Shown here one piece after another: positions 15,137 to 23,383 of a DNA stretch of 40,259 nucleotides. The notes beneath the pieces are model-generated. The model did not search any database and had not been told where the DNA came from. It saw only the letters and a program-made list of their open reading frames with translations. Both the position numbers and the translations under genes were made by a program. Origin of the DNA: Algoriphagus chordae (GTDB lineage: Bacteria; Bacteroidota; Bacteroidia; Cytophagales; Cyclobacteriaceae); the NCBI RefSeq assembly GCF_003254055.1, contig NZ_QKZT01000030.1, positions 1-40,259 on the forward strand. Direction: 5' to 3'. Every line of letters starts with the position of its first letter. Position 1 is the first letter of the stretch.

Positions 15137-15178
15137 CAGGTGTGTTTTTTGGATTTAAAACTATAGAACAATAATACC

Positions 15179-15208
15179 CAAATATCCTTAGCAGGTAGTC
15201 CCATTCAA
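15179..15208 (-). promoter_or_regulatory. Putative promoter of the metallophosphoesterase gene
   Basis: On the minus strand TTG (15206-15208) is followed after 19 bp by GATATTTG (15179-15186), one mismatch from the Bacteroidota -7 consensus TAnnTTTG. The gene starts at 15136, giving a leader of about 35 nt. It lies in the 319-bp divergent gap between this gene and the ABC transporter; nothing else recognisable is in that gap, and no matching promoter was found for the plus-strand side. Confidence 0.45.
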
Positions 15209-15455
15209 TATGTTTTTGTTAAGACTGAGGGCAGACTGGCACATAACCAAAATTAGCTGTTCATTTCTTCTGACTATAATTTAAAGGGTGTAAATGGTAT
15301 TACCCAAAAAATAGAATTTGAGAAGTAAGATTTCCAATCTTAATGGCTGCTTAGCAGTATTGGAGACATAAGATTAAGCCTTATATAGACGAACTAGATC
15401 CCTTTTGGAACTGACATGCCCAAAATGGGGTTTTTCAGACCAAACACATTATTTC

Positions 15456-17201
15456 ATGGCTAAGAAAGCAGAGCGTAAAGTGACCATGGCACAGGTCTTT
15501 AAGACTATTATTTGGCCAAGGAGAAAGCAATTATTTTTAGGGTTGTTTCTGATCATCATTTCCCGTCTAGCCAGTTTGGTGCTGCCTGGAGCAAGTAAAA
15601 TCCTCATCGATGATGTCATTCCTTCCAATGATATGACCATGTTGAAATGGCTGATCGGAGGAGTAGTATTGGCTATCGTAGTGCAGTCGGTGACATCTTA
15701 TGCATTGACCCAGATACTGAGTGTAGAGGCTCAGAACCTCATCTCTAAGCTAAGGTCTCAGGTTCAGGCACATATCATCAAACTTCCTATCCGCTTTTTC
15801 GATAATGCGAAAACAGGTGAGCTGGTATCCCGAATCATGACTGATGTGGAAGGAGTTCGAAATCTGGTTGGAACAGGCTTCGCACAGATGATCGGAGGAA
15901 TTCTGACTGCAGTGATCTCCTTATTTCTATTGATCAGCATCAGCCCCATGATGACACTTTACGTGTTGCTTCCTGTGGTAATCTTTGGATTGGTCTCTCT
16001 AAAGGCATTTGGAAGAATCCGACCAATCTTTAGGGAGCGTGGAAAAATCAATGCACAGGTGACTGGCAGATTGACCGAGACACTGGGAGGAATTCGGGTC
16101 ATCAAAGGCTTCAATGCCGAGCAGCAGGAGATAAATACCTTTGCCAAAGGCGTAGATGATCTTTTCCAGAATGTAAAAGCAAGTTTGACAGCTACGAGTT
16201 TCGTGACTTCAGCGGGAGCGCTGCTCTTGGGTTTGGCATCCGCTGGAATTATGGGAATGGGTGGGTATATGATAATGCAAGGAGAGATGACCTTTGGAGA
16301 TTTTCTGGCGTTCACACTTTACTTGGGTTTTATGATCGCGCCAATCGTGCAGATGTCCAATATTGGGTCTCAGCTTACGGAGGCTTTTGCGGGTTTGGAT
16401 AGGACAGAGGAAATTATGAATACTCCGCTGGAGGCAGATGATCGCACCCGAACGCTGGCTCTCAAGGAGTTTAGAGGAGACATTCAATTTGATAATGTAT
16501 CATTTGCTTACGAGGAAGATAAGGAAGTGATTAAGGGCGTGAGTTTCCATGCGCCTGCTGGTTCGGTAACCGCCTTGGTGGGAACTTCTGGCTCTGGGAA
16601 AACAACTATCGCTGGACTTGCTGCTACTTTTTTGAGCCCAGATTCGGGTACAATCACCTTGGATGGAAATGATCTACAGACAATAACTCTGGATTCCTTT
16701 CGCTCTAAACTTGGAGTGGTGCTTCAGGATGATTTTCTGTTTGAAGGGACGATCAGAGAGAATATTCTGTTTCCTAGACCAGATGCAAGTCTTGAAGATT
16801 TACAAAATGCAGTAGTAGCAGCTCACGTGCAAGAGTTTACTGATCGATTTGAGGATGGTCTGGATACGATGATCGGAGAAAGGGGAGTGAAGCTCTCTGG
16901 CGGACAAAGACAGCGTATAGCCATCGCCAGAGCAATCCTGGCAGACCCTAGGATTTTGATTCTGGATGAGGCTACTTCCAATCTGGATACAGAGTCTGAG
17001 ACCTTGATTCAGGCGAGTTTGAAGGAGTTGATGAAAGGCAGAACGACCTTTGTGATTGCTCACCGCTTAAGTACCATTCGCCAGGCTGATCAGATTTTGG
17101 TCGTGGAAAAAGGTGATATCGTCGAGCGTGGCAAGCATGATGAATTGATTGCCTTGGAAGGGAGATATTATCAGTTGTATACCTATCAGTCGAGGATATA
17201 G
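15456..17201 (+). CDS. ABC transporter, fused permease/ATPase (exporter type)
   Basis: A 581-residue half-transporter of the MsbA/lipid-multidrug exporter class. The first 320 residues hold six membrane helices (for example LFLGLFLIIISRLASLVL, LIGGVVLAIVVQSVTSYAL, MIGGILTAVISLFLLISI). The nucleotide-binding domain follows: Walker A GTSGSGKTT (about residue 377), Q-loop LGVVLQDDFLFEG, signature LSGGQRQRIAIARA, Walker B ILILDEATSNLD and the H-loop IAHRLST. All key residues are present, so it should work as a homodimer. A TTG at 15405 would add 17 odd residues; ATG 15456 (MAKKAERK) gives the usual start. It is the first gene of the GC-richer part and stands alone on the plus strand. The substrate cannot be told. 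Confidence 0.9.
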   Translation: MAKKAERKVTMAQVFKTIIWPRRKQLFLGLFLIIISRLASLVLPGASKILIDDVIPSNDMTMLKWLIGGVVLAIVVQSVTSYALTQILSVEAQNLISKLRSQVQAHIIKLPIRFFDNAKTGELVSRIMTDVEGVRNLVGTGFAQMIGGILTAVISLFLLISISPMMTLYVLLPVVIFGLVSLKAFGRIRPIFRERGKINAQVTGRLTETLGGIRVIKGFNAEQQEINTFAKGVDDLFQNVKASLTATSFVTSAGALLLGLASAGIMGMGGYMIMQGEMTFGDFLAFTLYLGFMIAPIVQMSNIGSQLTEAFAGLDRTEEIMNTPLEADDRTRTLALKEFRGDIQFDNVSFAYEEDKEVIKGVSFHAPAGSVTALVGTSGSGKTTIAGLAATFLSPDSGTITLDGNDLQTITLDSFRSKLGVVLQDDFLFEGTIRENILFPRPDASLEDLQNAVVAAHVQEFTDRFEDGLDTMIGERGVKLSGGQRQRIAIARAILADPRILILDEATSNLDTESETLIQASLKELMKGRTTFVIAHRLSTIRQADQILVVEKGDIVERGKHDELIALEGRYYQLYTYQSRI

Positions 17202-17260
17202 GGTTGTTAGGTGTCGGATGCTCGATGTCCGGTGCATGTTTGTGGTATCAAGGTGTCCCT

Positions 17261-17306
17261 TAGCTAATCGTATTTTAGATTTAGAAATCTGAAATACGAT
17301 CAGCTA
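17261..17306. repeat. 22-bp imperfect inverted repeat 3' of the ABC gene
   Basis: Arms TAGCTAATCGTATTTTAGAT.. (17261-17282) and ..ATCTGAAATACGATCAGCTA (17285-17306) pair over 22 bp with only two mismatches and a 2-base loop. In a minus-strand transcript both mismatches become G-U pairs, so the stem would be unbroken there. In a plus-strand transcript they are A-C mismatches. No T-run follows, so it is not a classical terminator. It lies between the convergent ABC gene and nucleotidyltransferase pseudogene. Confidence 0.6.
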
Positions 17307-17352
17307 GACTTCTTTAGAAAGGTAAAATCCTTTATAAATTCAACTTTACTTT

Positions 17353-17801
17353 CTAGATATCTTGGGTGTCGTCATTTTTCAAGGATTCTATATCTCCTAA
17401 ATCTTTGGCTCTGCCCGTTGCTTCTTTATTCTTAATGAATTCTGGAAGGTTAATGAAATTGACCTTGAGTTGGTCAATCGTGGTGCTAATCTTTGACTGA
17501 TAAGCTTTATTGAATTCAACACCTGAAATTGAATTTAGAATATCAATTCAAAGCGGGGGATAACCAAGTTGAGTGACGTATCCCTCTTTTAAAAAATCTG
17601 CGACAGATAATCTTAGAGATCCAAAACCAAAATCATTAATTTTGAAGCGTTTTCTGAATTTGGATTGATCCAAATATCGAGATCGCCCGTGTGTCTAGGT
17701 CGGCCATGATAGGCAAGTGCATGGGCTCCAATGATCAAATATTCAACTTTGTATTTGTTGAGCAATTCTATAAAATCAACAAAATCCTCTTCAAATATCA
17801 T
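17353..17801 (-). pseudogene. Nucleotidyltransferase (DUF6036-type), frameshifted with internal stop
   Basis: From ATG 17801 the protein reads MIFEEDFVDFIELLNKYKVE, then YLIIGAHALAYHG and HTGDLDIWIN, which carry the nucleotidyltransferase-fold signature (IIGAHA followed by DLD). After ENASKL the frame is lost. The rest continues in another frame as NDFGFGSLRLSVADFLKEG and VTQLGYPPL, then TGA in place of an expected Arg codon, then IDILNSISGVEFNKAYQ, VNFINLPEFIKNKEATGRAKD and DIESLKNDDTQDI to the stop at 17353. Thus one frameshift and one nonsense change disable an otherwise full-length gene of about 150 codons. The small gene upstream overlaps its start by ATGA and is intact. Confidence 0.82.
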
Positions 17802-18001
17802 AGTTTTTCGAAATGAACTACCTTTTCAATTTTGGAAGGATAAAAACCATTTGACCAAGTGTAATAATTTTTTCGTAAACGATATACTTCTTTAAGTCTT
17901 TCGGAACTTGATTTATTCATCCAAAAAATCACATCTCTCGGATCTTCATCGTCAGCTTTAATATGGTTTGCAACTAATGCTATTTTTCTAACTTTTTCCA
18001 T
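17798..18001 (-). CDS. Small partner protein of the nucleotidyltransferase
   Basis: Sixty-seven residues, starting MEKVRKIALVANHIKADDED and continuing with RDVIFWMNKSSSERLKEVYRLRKNYYTW. I do not know a defined domain name. Similar small proteins with the pattern 'VIFWMN.S..ERL.EV..LR..Y' precede nucleotidyltransferase genes in Bacteroidota, so it is probably the first gene of a two-gene module that may be toxin-antitoxin-like. Its stop overlaps the nucleotidyltransferase start (ATGA). A TTG at 18010 would add three residues; ATG 18001 is preferred. With the partner broken it is now alone. Confidence 0.6.
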   Translation of the reverse strand: MEKVRKIALVANHIKADDEDPRDVIFWMNKSSSERLKEVYRLRKNYYTWSNGFYPSKIEKVVHFEKL

Positions 18002-18081
18002 TTTATCCAAAATGAGAATACTGGACTAAAATACAATAATTGTGCGTTTTTAACGAATGATTTTGAATATAGAAGACTCTA

Positions 18082-18771
18082 TTACATTCCTCTGATCAGC
18101 CCAACTACTTCTATAATGTTTTCGGCTTGATAGAAATTGTCATGTTTGACTTCGTGCTCGATTCGCTCGTGCTCCCAAGTGATGTGATAGGGGATATGAA
18201 TGGCATGACCTCCAAGTTCCAATACCGGTAGGACATCAGATTTCAAGCTGTTTCCCATCATCAGAAATTCTTCAGGTGCTACATCAAGATGTCGGACGAG
18301 TTTGGCGAAATCAGCAACCTTCTTTTCACTCATAATTTCGATGTGATGGAAATAATGATCCAATCCTGACTTTTTGAGCTTTCTCTCCTGATCTACCAGA
18401 TCGCCTTTGGTGGCCATCACCAGACGATAGTCGTCATGTAAGGCTACTAAAACCTCCTCGACACCAGGCAGAATCTCCACTGGCTTTTGCATCATTTCAT
18501 ATCCGATCTCTAAGATTTTGTCAATCGCTTTAACTGGAATTTTGTGTTCTGAAATCCGTAAGGCTGTTTGGATCATCGAGAGCATAAAACCTTTGATCCC
18601 GTAGCCGTAAAGACCCAGGTTTCCAATCTCTGTGAGATAAAGCTCCTTGATGCTGCTGTGCCTAGGCATAAACCCTTCCATCAAGCTGGCAAATTCCTCT
18701 TCAGCTTCGCGAAAAAATGGTTCATTCACCCAAAGTGTGTCGTCTGCGTCGAAGGCTATTACTTTTATCAT
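18082..18771 (-). CDS. HAD-superfamily hydrolase
   Basis: A 229-residue haloacid-dehalogenase-like hydrolase. Motif I is AFDADDTLW (Asp8 nucleophile, Asp10), motif II is LVMATKGD (Thr about 115), the lysine of motif III lies in SEKKVADFAKLVRHL, and motif IV is MMGNSLKSDV (Asp about 174). The cap of about 80 residues between motifs I and II is of the C1 helical type, as in phosphoglycolate phosphatase-like enzymes. It probably removes phosphate from a small metabolite; the substrate is unknown. The gene is alone, with 71 bp to the small gene downstream and about 520 bp of repeat-rich DNA upstream. Confidence 0.85.
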   Translation of the reverse strand: MIKVIAFDADDTLWVNEPFFREAEEEFASLMEGFMPRHSSIKELYLTEIGNLGLYGYGIKGFMLSMIQTALRISEHKIPVKAIDKILEIGYEMMQKPVEILPGVEEVLVALHDDYRLVMATKGDLVDQERKLKKSGLDHYFHHIEIMSEKKVADFAKLVRHLDVAPEEFLMMGNSLKSDVLPVLELGGHAIHIPYHITWEHERIEHEVKHDNFYQAENIIEVVGLIRGM

Positions 18772-18839
18772 CTGATTGTAAAACTAATTAGTTGGAAAGA
18801 TCTAAGGTTGTAAAATTGAAAGGTAGAATAGAGGGTTTC

Positions 18840-18914
18840 GTCATTGCGAGGGAGGAACGACCGAAGCAATCTAGGTATGATTGAGCGAGATTACTTCACT
18901 TCGCTCGCAATGAT
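18840..18914. repeat. Dispersed palindromic repeat (CATTGCGAG type)
   Basis: TCATTGCGAG (18841-18850) pairs with CTCGCAATGA (18904-18913), and inside them GAAGCAATCT (18863-18872) pairs with AGATTACTTC (18889-18898), one mismatch. The whole is a 75-bp palindromic unit. Repeats with this pair of arms are common between genes in many bacteria. It lies in the 523-bp gap between the HAD gene and the esterase gene; that gap holds no gene. Confidence 0.6.
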
Positions 18915-18955
18915 GGATTATGATTTTATGAGGGTTATAATTTTCACCGCAAATC

Positions 18956-19140
18956 GTGTCAGTCCGAGCGAAGTCGAGGACAATAGCTTCACTTACTTAT
19001 TTTAAGAAGCCTTCGATTTCGAGACTATCGTCTCTCAAGTGCTCAGGCAGACACCGTCATCACTCTTTTGTAAATTCTAAATTTTTCTTACTCGAACTGA
19101 CCAGCTTTCGGTGTCCTCATATCAATCGTCATTGGTAGCG
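18956..19140. repeat. Dispersed repeat, copy A
   Basis: A composite non-coding repeat. Its left part (18957-18979, TCAGTCCGAGCGAAGTCGAG) and middle part (19018-19045, TTCGAGACTATCGTCTCTCA) are in direct orientation with copy B at 25194-25293. Its right part (19091-19140) is the reverse complement of 25194-25244, with 47 of 50 bases identical plus one inserted base in B. A further short dyad of the same kind, CCTTCGACTTCGCTCAGG, is at 19192-19209. Together with copy B it surrounds most of the fucose cluster. Confidence 0.65.
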
Positions 19141-19294
19141 TCCTGTATGGGCATCGGGATCGAAGTCTTGTTATTATTGTTTTTTATTACCCTTCGACTT
19201 CGCTCAGGGTGACAAACCAACAACTTAACTCTTACCACTCACTTTTCACCTCTTACCTCTAACTTCTAACGAACAACCAACAACCAAAAACCCC

Positions 19295-20209
19295 CTACTT
19301 CAAATCAACCATCCAATCCAACAACACATCTCTCCAACCCGAAACCGGGCCTTTTCCTAGACCAAAACCGAAGCCATGACCTCCTTTAGGATAGATATGT
19401 AAAGAAGCTGGGACTTTATTGGCATTCAGAGCATCGTAGTAGAGCAAACTGTTCTGGATAGGAACGCCCCCATCGTCCTGCGCATGTACCAAGAAGGTAG
19501 GCGGAGTTTCAGCAGTTACGTTCAATTCGCTAGAAAAGCGATCAATCAATTCTTGGCTGGCATTTTCACCGATTAGATTTTTTCGGGAACCTGAGTGCGC
19601 ACTCGCATCTCTAAAGGAAATCACAGGATAAGCTAGAATAGAGAAATCAGGACGGGCAGAAAGCGCATCGACAGCATCCTTTTGCCTATCTACCTCCTGC
19701 GCATACTGGGTGCTGACGGTAGAAGCTAAATGCCCTCCAGCAGAAAAGCCCAGAACGCCAACTCGAGCAGGATCGATTTTCCACTCTTCCGCATGATGTC
19801 TGACCAGGCGAACTGCCCGCTGCGCATCAAGTAATGGAACCTCCTTCGCATCTGTCAGGGATTTGGAATCCGGCAGTCTGTATTTCACTACAATTCCGAC
19901 AATTCCCTGTGTATTTAGCCACTTGGCAAAGTCTCTGCCTTCCCAGTCGTAAGCCAATATATGATATCCGCCTCCTGGAAAAATTACCACTGCTTGACCA
20001 GTGCGCATTTGCTTACTTGGCAGGAAAACTTCGATCTGTGGAATCTGTACATTTTCAATTCTAATGATACCCTCTTCCACTGCTTTTTCCTCCAAACCCA
20101 TATCCTTCTGAAGTGGTGGAATTCCTTCCCAAAGCGGAAGTATAATTTCTTGGGCATTGACTAGGAGGCTAATCAAAGTCATACACAGTACAGTTAGTAG
20201 CTTTTTCAT
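19295..20209 (-). CDS. Secreted alpha/beta hydrolase (acetyl-xylan-esterase-like)
   Basis: A 304-residue exported hydrolase with signal peptide MKKLLTVLCMTLISLLVNAQ. The oxyanion-hole motif is VVIFPGGGYHILA, the nucleophile elbow is VGVLGFSAGGHLAS (Ser about 166), the Asp is in FLVHAQDDGGVP and the His in PKGGHGFGFG. This is the BD-FAE/acetylxylan-esterase-like family found in polysaccharide utilisation regions. Its start lies 11 bp after the mutarotase gene, so it is the last gene of the FucP part of the fucose cluster. It could remove acetyl groups from fucose-containing glycans, which is an inference from context. About 155 bp of non-coding DNA separates its end from repeat copy A. Confidence 0.82.
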   Translation of the reverse strand: MKKLLTVLCMTLISLLVNAQEIILPLWEGIPPLQKDMGLEEKAVEEGIIRIENVQIPQIEVFLPSKQMRTGQAVVIFPGGGYHILAYDWEGRDFAKWLNTQGIVGIVVKYRLPDSKSLTDAKEVPLLDAQRAVRLVRHHAEEWKIDPARVGVLGFSAGGHLASTVSTQYAQEVDRQKDAVDALSARPDFSILAYPVISFRDASAHSGSRKNLIGENASQELIDRFSSELNVTAETPPTFLVHAQDDGGVPIQNSLLYYDALNANKVPASLHIYPKGGHGFGFGLGKGPVSGWRDVLLDWMVDLK

Positions 20210-20220
20210 CGGTTTGTATG

Positions 20221-20562
20221 TTAGGCGTGGAAATCAAAGACTTTGTCCATAGGTGCCCATCTCCAGTTCTCCGGAGTTCCAGGCAAATTGGTTTGATAGT
20301 TACTTAGGAATTTTTCCCATTCTTGGACATGAGGATTCGCCAAGTCCATTTTGGCCTTCTTTTCAAAAGAGAAGTCTTCATCTGCCACTAGTATCATGGT
20401 AAGTCGGTTTTCCCAGCGATAAATGGTCATTTGTAGAACTCCGGCCTCGCGGATACTCTCAATGATCTCCGGCGCAACAGCTTTATGACATTCGTCATAT
20501 CCCAGCTTAGCTTCCTCAGTATCTTTGAGATCACATATTAAAATAAATGTTTCGGTTTTCAT
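20221..20562 (-). CDS. L-rhamnose/L-fucose mutarotase family protein
   Basis: A 113-residue protein of the L-rhamnose mutarotase (RhaM/YiiL) family: ILICDLKDTEEAKLGYDECH with the conserved Tyr and His, then SIREAGVLQMTIYRWENRLTMI, and FLSNYQTNLPGTPENWRWAPMDKVFDF at the end. Members interconvert alpha and beta anomers of 6-deoxy sugars. In this place it most likely acts on L-fucose, supplying the anomer used by the dehydrogenase encoded upstream. Fucose-specific FucU is a different family, so this is a RhaM-type protein in a fucose cluster. It lies 117 bp downstream of the FucP gene and 11 bp upstream of the esterase gene; it is cytoplasmic and has no signal peptide. Confidence 0.85.
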   Translation of the reverse strand: MKTETFILICDLKDTEEAKLGYDECHKAVAPEIIESIREAGVLQMTIYRWENRLTMILVADEDFSFEKKAKMDLANPHVQEWEKFLSNYQTNLPGTPENWRWAPMDKVFDFHA

Positions 20563-20679
20563 GTTTCAATTTCTTTCAATTAGTTCAAAACTTTACTAGT
20601 TCAAGTCTCATGACTTGCGCCAGAATTGTTATTGCATTACGATTGAATAATCTTCCAATCCGCCAGGGCGGACAAGTAC

Positions 20680-21990
20680 TTATAATTTTTCAACTTTCTT
20701 CACTCTCAAGCTAAACAAAAGCACCATCACAAAGCAGGCGAGAGGAAGGATGAAGGAGAAATTAACTTCTGGCACGCCTAGGATCAGTGTGTCATCATAT
20801 CCGGATCCACCGATGTCCATGATCATTCCCTGTAGGGTTGGCATCACTGCGCCACCTACGATAGCCATCACGAGGTACGCAGCGGCAAACTTCGAATCCT
20901 CGCCTAAGCCGTCCAATGCAATCCCGTAAATAGTAGGGAACATCAGAGACATCGCGAAGGAAATCGCAACCAAAGAATAAAGACCAGCCATTCCTGGGAG
21001 GAAAATCGCTCCTGCGGTAAATAAAATAGCAAGTACTGAGAAGATACTGAGCAATTTGGTAGGGGAGATGTAACGAAGCAAAAAGGTACATATCCATCGT
21101 CCTACTAGAAAGACAACCAACGCTGTGTAACCATAATTTACTGCATCGGCATTGGAGATTCCAAGCACTTCTGCATATTGATAGATGTAGGTCCAAACCA
21201 TGATTTGTGCACCTACATAGAACATTTGTGCAAGGGTGCCTTCTACGAAATTTCTATTTTTCAACAAGCGTCCCATGGTGGCCTTGAACTCTACCTTACC
21301 AGTCTCCTTACTTTCAGGCATTTTCATTAGCGCAATGACTACTAGAATTGCGATTACTACCAAGCCAAGCATCACATAGGGATTTCGGATGACCATCAAA
21401 TCTGCCGACCGAATTACTGCCTTTGCAGCTTCATCAAGGGAGTTGAAAATGATATTTCCATCTGCATCAGTTTCATTCGATTGAAGTGCATTCAAGATAA
21501 ATTGCTTGGCCACAAACAAACCAGCCAATGCTCCCATAGGGTTGAATGCCTGTGCAAGATTCAATCGTTGCGTTGCCGTGGCCTCAGGACCCATAGACAA
21601 GATGTAGGGATTGGCAGTAGTCTCAAGAAAGGCTAAACCAAAGGTGAGAATATACAAGGAGGCAAGGAAAAAGCCATAACTCTCCCAGGCTGCTGCTGGA
21701 TAAAATAGCAAGGCACCAAATCCGTAAAGCCCTAAACCGAGCAAGATTCCAGTTTTATAAGAATACTTTTTGATGAAGAATGCGGCAGGCAAAGCCATAG
21801 TGAAGTAACCTCCATAAAATGCCATTTGCACCCAAGAAGCTTGGGTGTTATTCAGTTCGAGGACTCGCTTAAATGCTGCCACCATGGGATTGGTGATGTC
21901 ATTTGCGAAGCCCCAGAGTGCGAATAGGGAGGTGATAAGAATAAATGGGACGATTAATTCCTTGGGTACTAATACAGGTTTTTGGGTCAT
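20680..21990 (-). CDS. fucP: L-fucose:H+ symporter FucP
   Basis: A 436-residue major-facilitator permease with 12 predicted membrane helices and high similarity in pattern to FucP: PFILITSLFALWGFANDITNPM with the acidic residue of helix 1, SWVQMAFYGGYFTMALPAAF, and AFLETTANPYILSMGPE with the essential Glu of helix 4, followed by RLNLAQAFNPMGALAG. In FucP, the equivalent Asp and Glu take part in proton-coupled sugar transport. It brings L-fucose through the inner membrane. The gene follows L-fucose dehydrogenase by only 8 bp, so the two are co-transcribed. A CCGCCAGGGCGG palindrome lies just downstream, at 20660-20671. Confidence 0.92.
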   Translation of the reverse strand: MTQKPVLVPKELIVPFILITSLFALWGFANDITNPMVAAFKRVLELNNTQASWVQMAFYGGYFTMALPAAFFIKKYSYKTGILLGLGLYGFGALLFYPAAAWESYGFFLASLYILTFGLAFLETTANPYILSMGPEATATQRLNLAQAFNPMGALAGLFVAKQFILNALQSNETDADGNIIFNSLDEAAKAVIRSADLMVIRNPYVMLGLVVIAILVVIALMKMPESKETGKVEFKATMGRLLKNRNFVEGTLAQMFYVGAQIMVWTYIYQYAEVLGISNADAVNYGYTALVVFLVGRWICTFLLRYISPTKLLSIFSVLAILFTAGAIFLPGMAGLYSLVAISFAMSLMFPTIYGIALDGLGEDSKFAAAYLVMAIVGGAVMPTLQGMIMDIGGSGYDDTLILGVPEVNFSFILPLACFVMVLLFSLRVKKVEKL

Positions 21991-21998
21991 GGGTTTTG

Positions 21999-22763
21999 TT
22001 ATAAGGCTCTGTCAAGATGGGTGTATCCGCCATCTACAAATAGATGCTGTCCGGTGATATGTTCGGCTTTGTCGGAAAGTAAGAATATTGCCATTGCGGC
22101 GATTTCCTCTGGGGTAGTCATGCGTTTACCCAGCGGGATTTTGGCAGTGATTTCTGCTAGTCTCTCGCTTGGGTTAGGAAATGTATTGATCCAGTTTTCG
22201 TAAAGCGGGGTAAATACTTCAGCTGGGATGATGGCGTTGACGGTGATCTCGTAGGGAAGAAGTTCCACCGCCCATTCTCGGGTAAGAGAGAGTTGAGCTC
22301 CTTTGGCAGCGGTGTACCCTGAGGTGCCTCCCTGGCCAGTGACGGCCGTTTTGCTGCTGATATTGATGATACTTCCTTTTGCTTTTTTCAAATGCGGTAG
22401 GGCAAAATGCGCCAAGTGATAATAGTGATTTAGGTTTTTGGCTACGGATTTTTCAAATGCTTCTGGACTTCCGTTTTCCAATCCTACACCATCATTTGCT
22501 CCGGCGTTATTTACTAGTCCGTCTATTCTTCCGTATTTCTCAAGTGTAAGTTGGACTACTTTTTCCGAATCAGCAGCTGCAAAGATTCGAATGGGAATTT
22601 GAAAAGCTTCTCCCAAGGCGAGGATTTCTGCCCCTTCTTTTTCCGAGGGGTCTATCATCACTGGAATGGCACCTTCGGTAATCAATCCTCTGGAGATTGC
22701 TCCACCGATTCCTTTGGCTCCACCAGAGATGAGGATGACTTTATTGCTTAGGTTTAGGTTCAT
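21999..22763 (-). CDS. L-fucose dehydrogenase (SDR family)
   Basis: A 254-residue short-chain dehydrogenase. The NAD(P) loop is ISGGAKGIGGAIS, the NNAG motif is present (LVNNAGANDG), and the catalytic residues are Ser in SIINISSKTAV and Tyr/Lys in SGYTAAKGA. The end ITGQHLFVDGGYTHLD is typical. Next to FucP, the mutarotase and the lactonase, the most likely reaction is oxidation of L-fucose to L-fucono-1,5-lactone, the first step of the oxidative pathway known from Xanthomonas campestris. The SDR fold alone does not prove the substrate. It heads the fdh-fucP-mutarotase-esterase unit. The 620-bp gap upstream probably carries the promoter, but no clear box is seen. Confidence 0.82.
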   Translation of the reverse strand: MNLNLSNKVILISGGAKGIGGAISRGLITEGAIPVMIDPSEKEGAEILALGEAFQIPIRIFAAADSEKVVQLTLEKYGRIDGLVNNAGANDGVGLENGSPEAFEKSVAKNLNHYYHLAHFALPHLKKAKGSIINISSKTAVTGQGGTSGYTAAKGAQLSLTREWAVELLPYEITVNAIIPAEVFTPLYENWINTFPNPSERLAEITAKIPLGKRMTTPEEIAAMAIFLLSDKAEHITGQHLFVDGGYTHLDRAL

Positions 22764-23383
22764 TATATAATAATTTTTTATGATCTATTTTTCACTAAAA
22801 TGACTCCAGAACAATTCTATCGCCACTGGCGACACTTTTGTGGATAGCCAAATAAACTCGTAAACTACATTCGGAGTAGATTTTTCCTTTTCAAATTTGA
22901 AATTAATTCTATTCCAATTCTTCTATAAGTTGCGTAGGAAAATTGCTTTTTCCAGTTTGTTCAAGCCCTATGGGACTGAAATTATTATAGCAAAAAGACA
23001 AATCTTAATAGGCTAACCCTGATAGGGTGGAATTATCGCTGTTCATTCTATCAATTCTGTGAATAATATCACCCCTTCGGGGTTTTTACTTCCAAAATAA
23101 TGAAAAGCTATAATCTTGTCAGCCCTTCAGGTTTTAGTATTTAACTCCATATTTTTTATTCATGGTTTCAAAATATGGCTTTAAGCTTTATTTATTTGAA
23201 TAGCTCAATAAAATACGATCAACTCAATTGTCGTGACAGTGGCACGACAATTTGATGATCTGAAAAAACTACACCAAACCAAATTAATATGAGTAGCTTT
23301 TCTTTTTCAAATTAGAAAATAATTCATTTCCAATTGGTCCCCAGGCTGGGGACTATTTTATGAGATGAAAATCAAATTACTTT
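22764..23383. other. Long intergenic region with small palindromes
   Basis: Six hundred and twenty bases without a gene between L-fucose dehydrogenase and the lactonase gene. Visible are TAACCCTGATAGGGTGGAAT near 23013, the hairpin CCCCTTCGGGG at 23072-23082 followed by five T, and CTCCAGTGG-like GCCACTGGCGAC at 22831. A TCGTGACAGTGGCACGAC dyad (GTCGTG at 23230 region) also occurs. These look like dispersed palindromic repeats common in this group of bacteria. The TTCG hairpin with T-run could end a plus-strand transcript. Regulatory sites for the fucose genes probably lie here, but none can be named. Confidence 0.4.

Noticed and set aside
15405..15455. TTG-started extension of the ABC transporter
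   Set aside because: The 17 extra residues do not resemble an ABC N-terminus, and ATG 15456 gives the normal start.
15959..16315. Minus-strand ORF of 118 codons inside the ABC transporter gene
   Set aside because: The ABC gene is complete with all motifs; the reverse ORF is a by-product of its codon composition.
23072..23087. CCCCTTCGGGG plus T-run as terminator of a gene
   Set aside because: No plus-strand gene ends nearby; it more likely belongs to dispersed small palindromes in the 620-bp gap.
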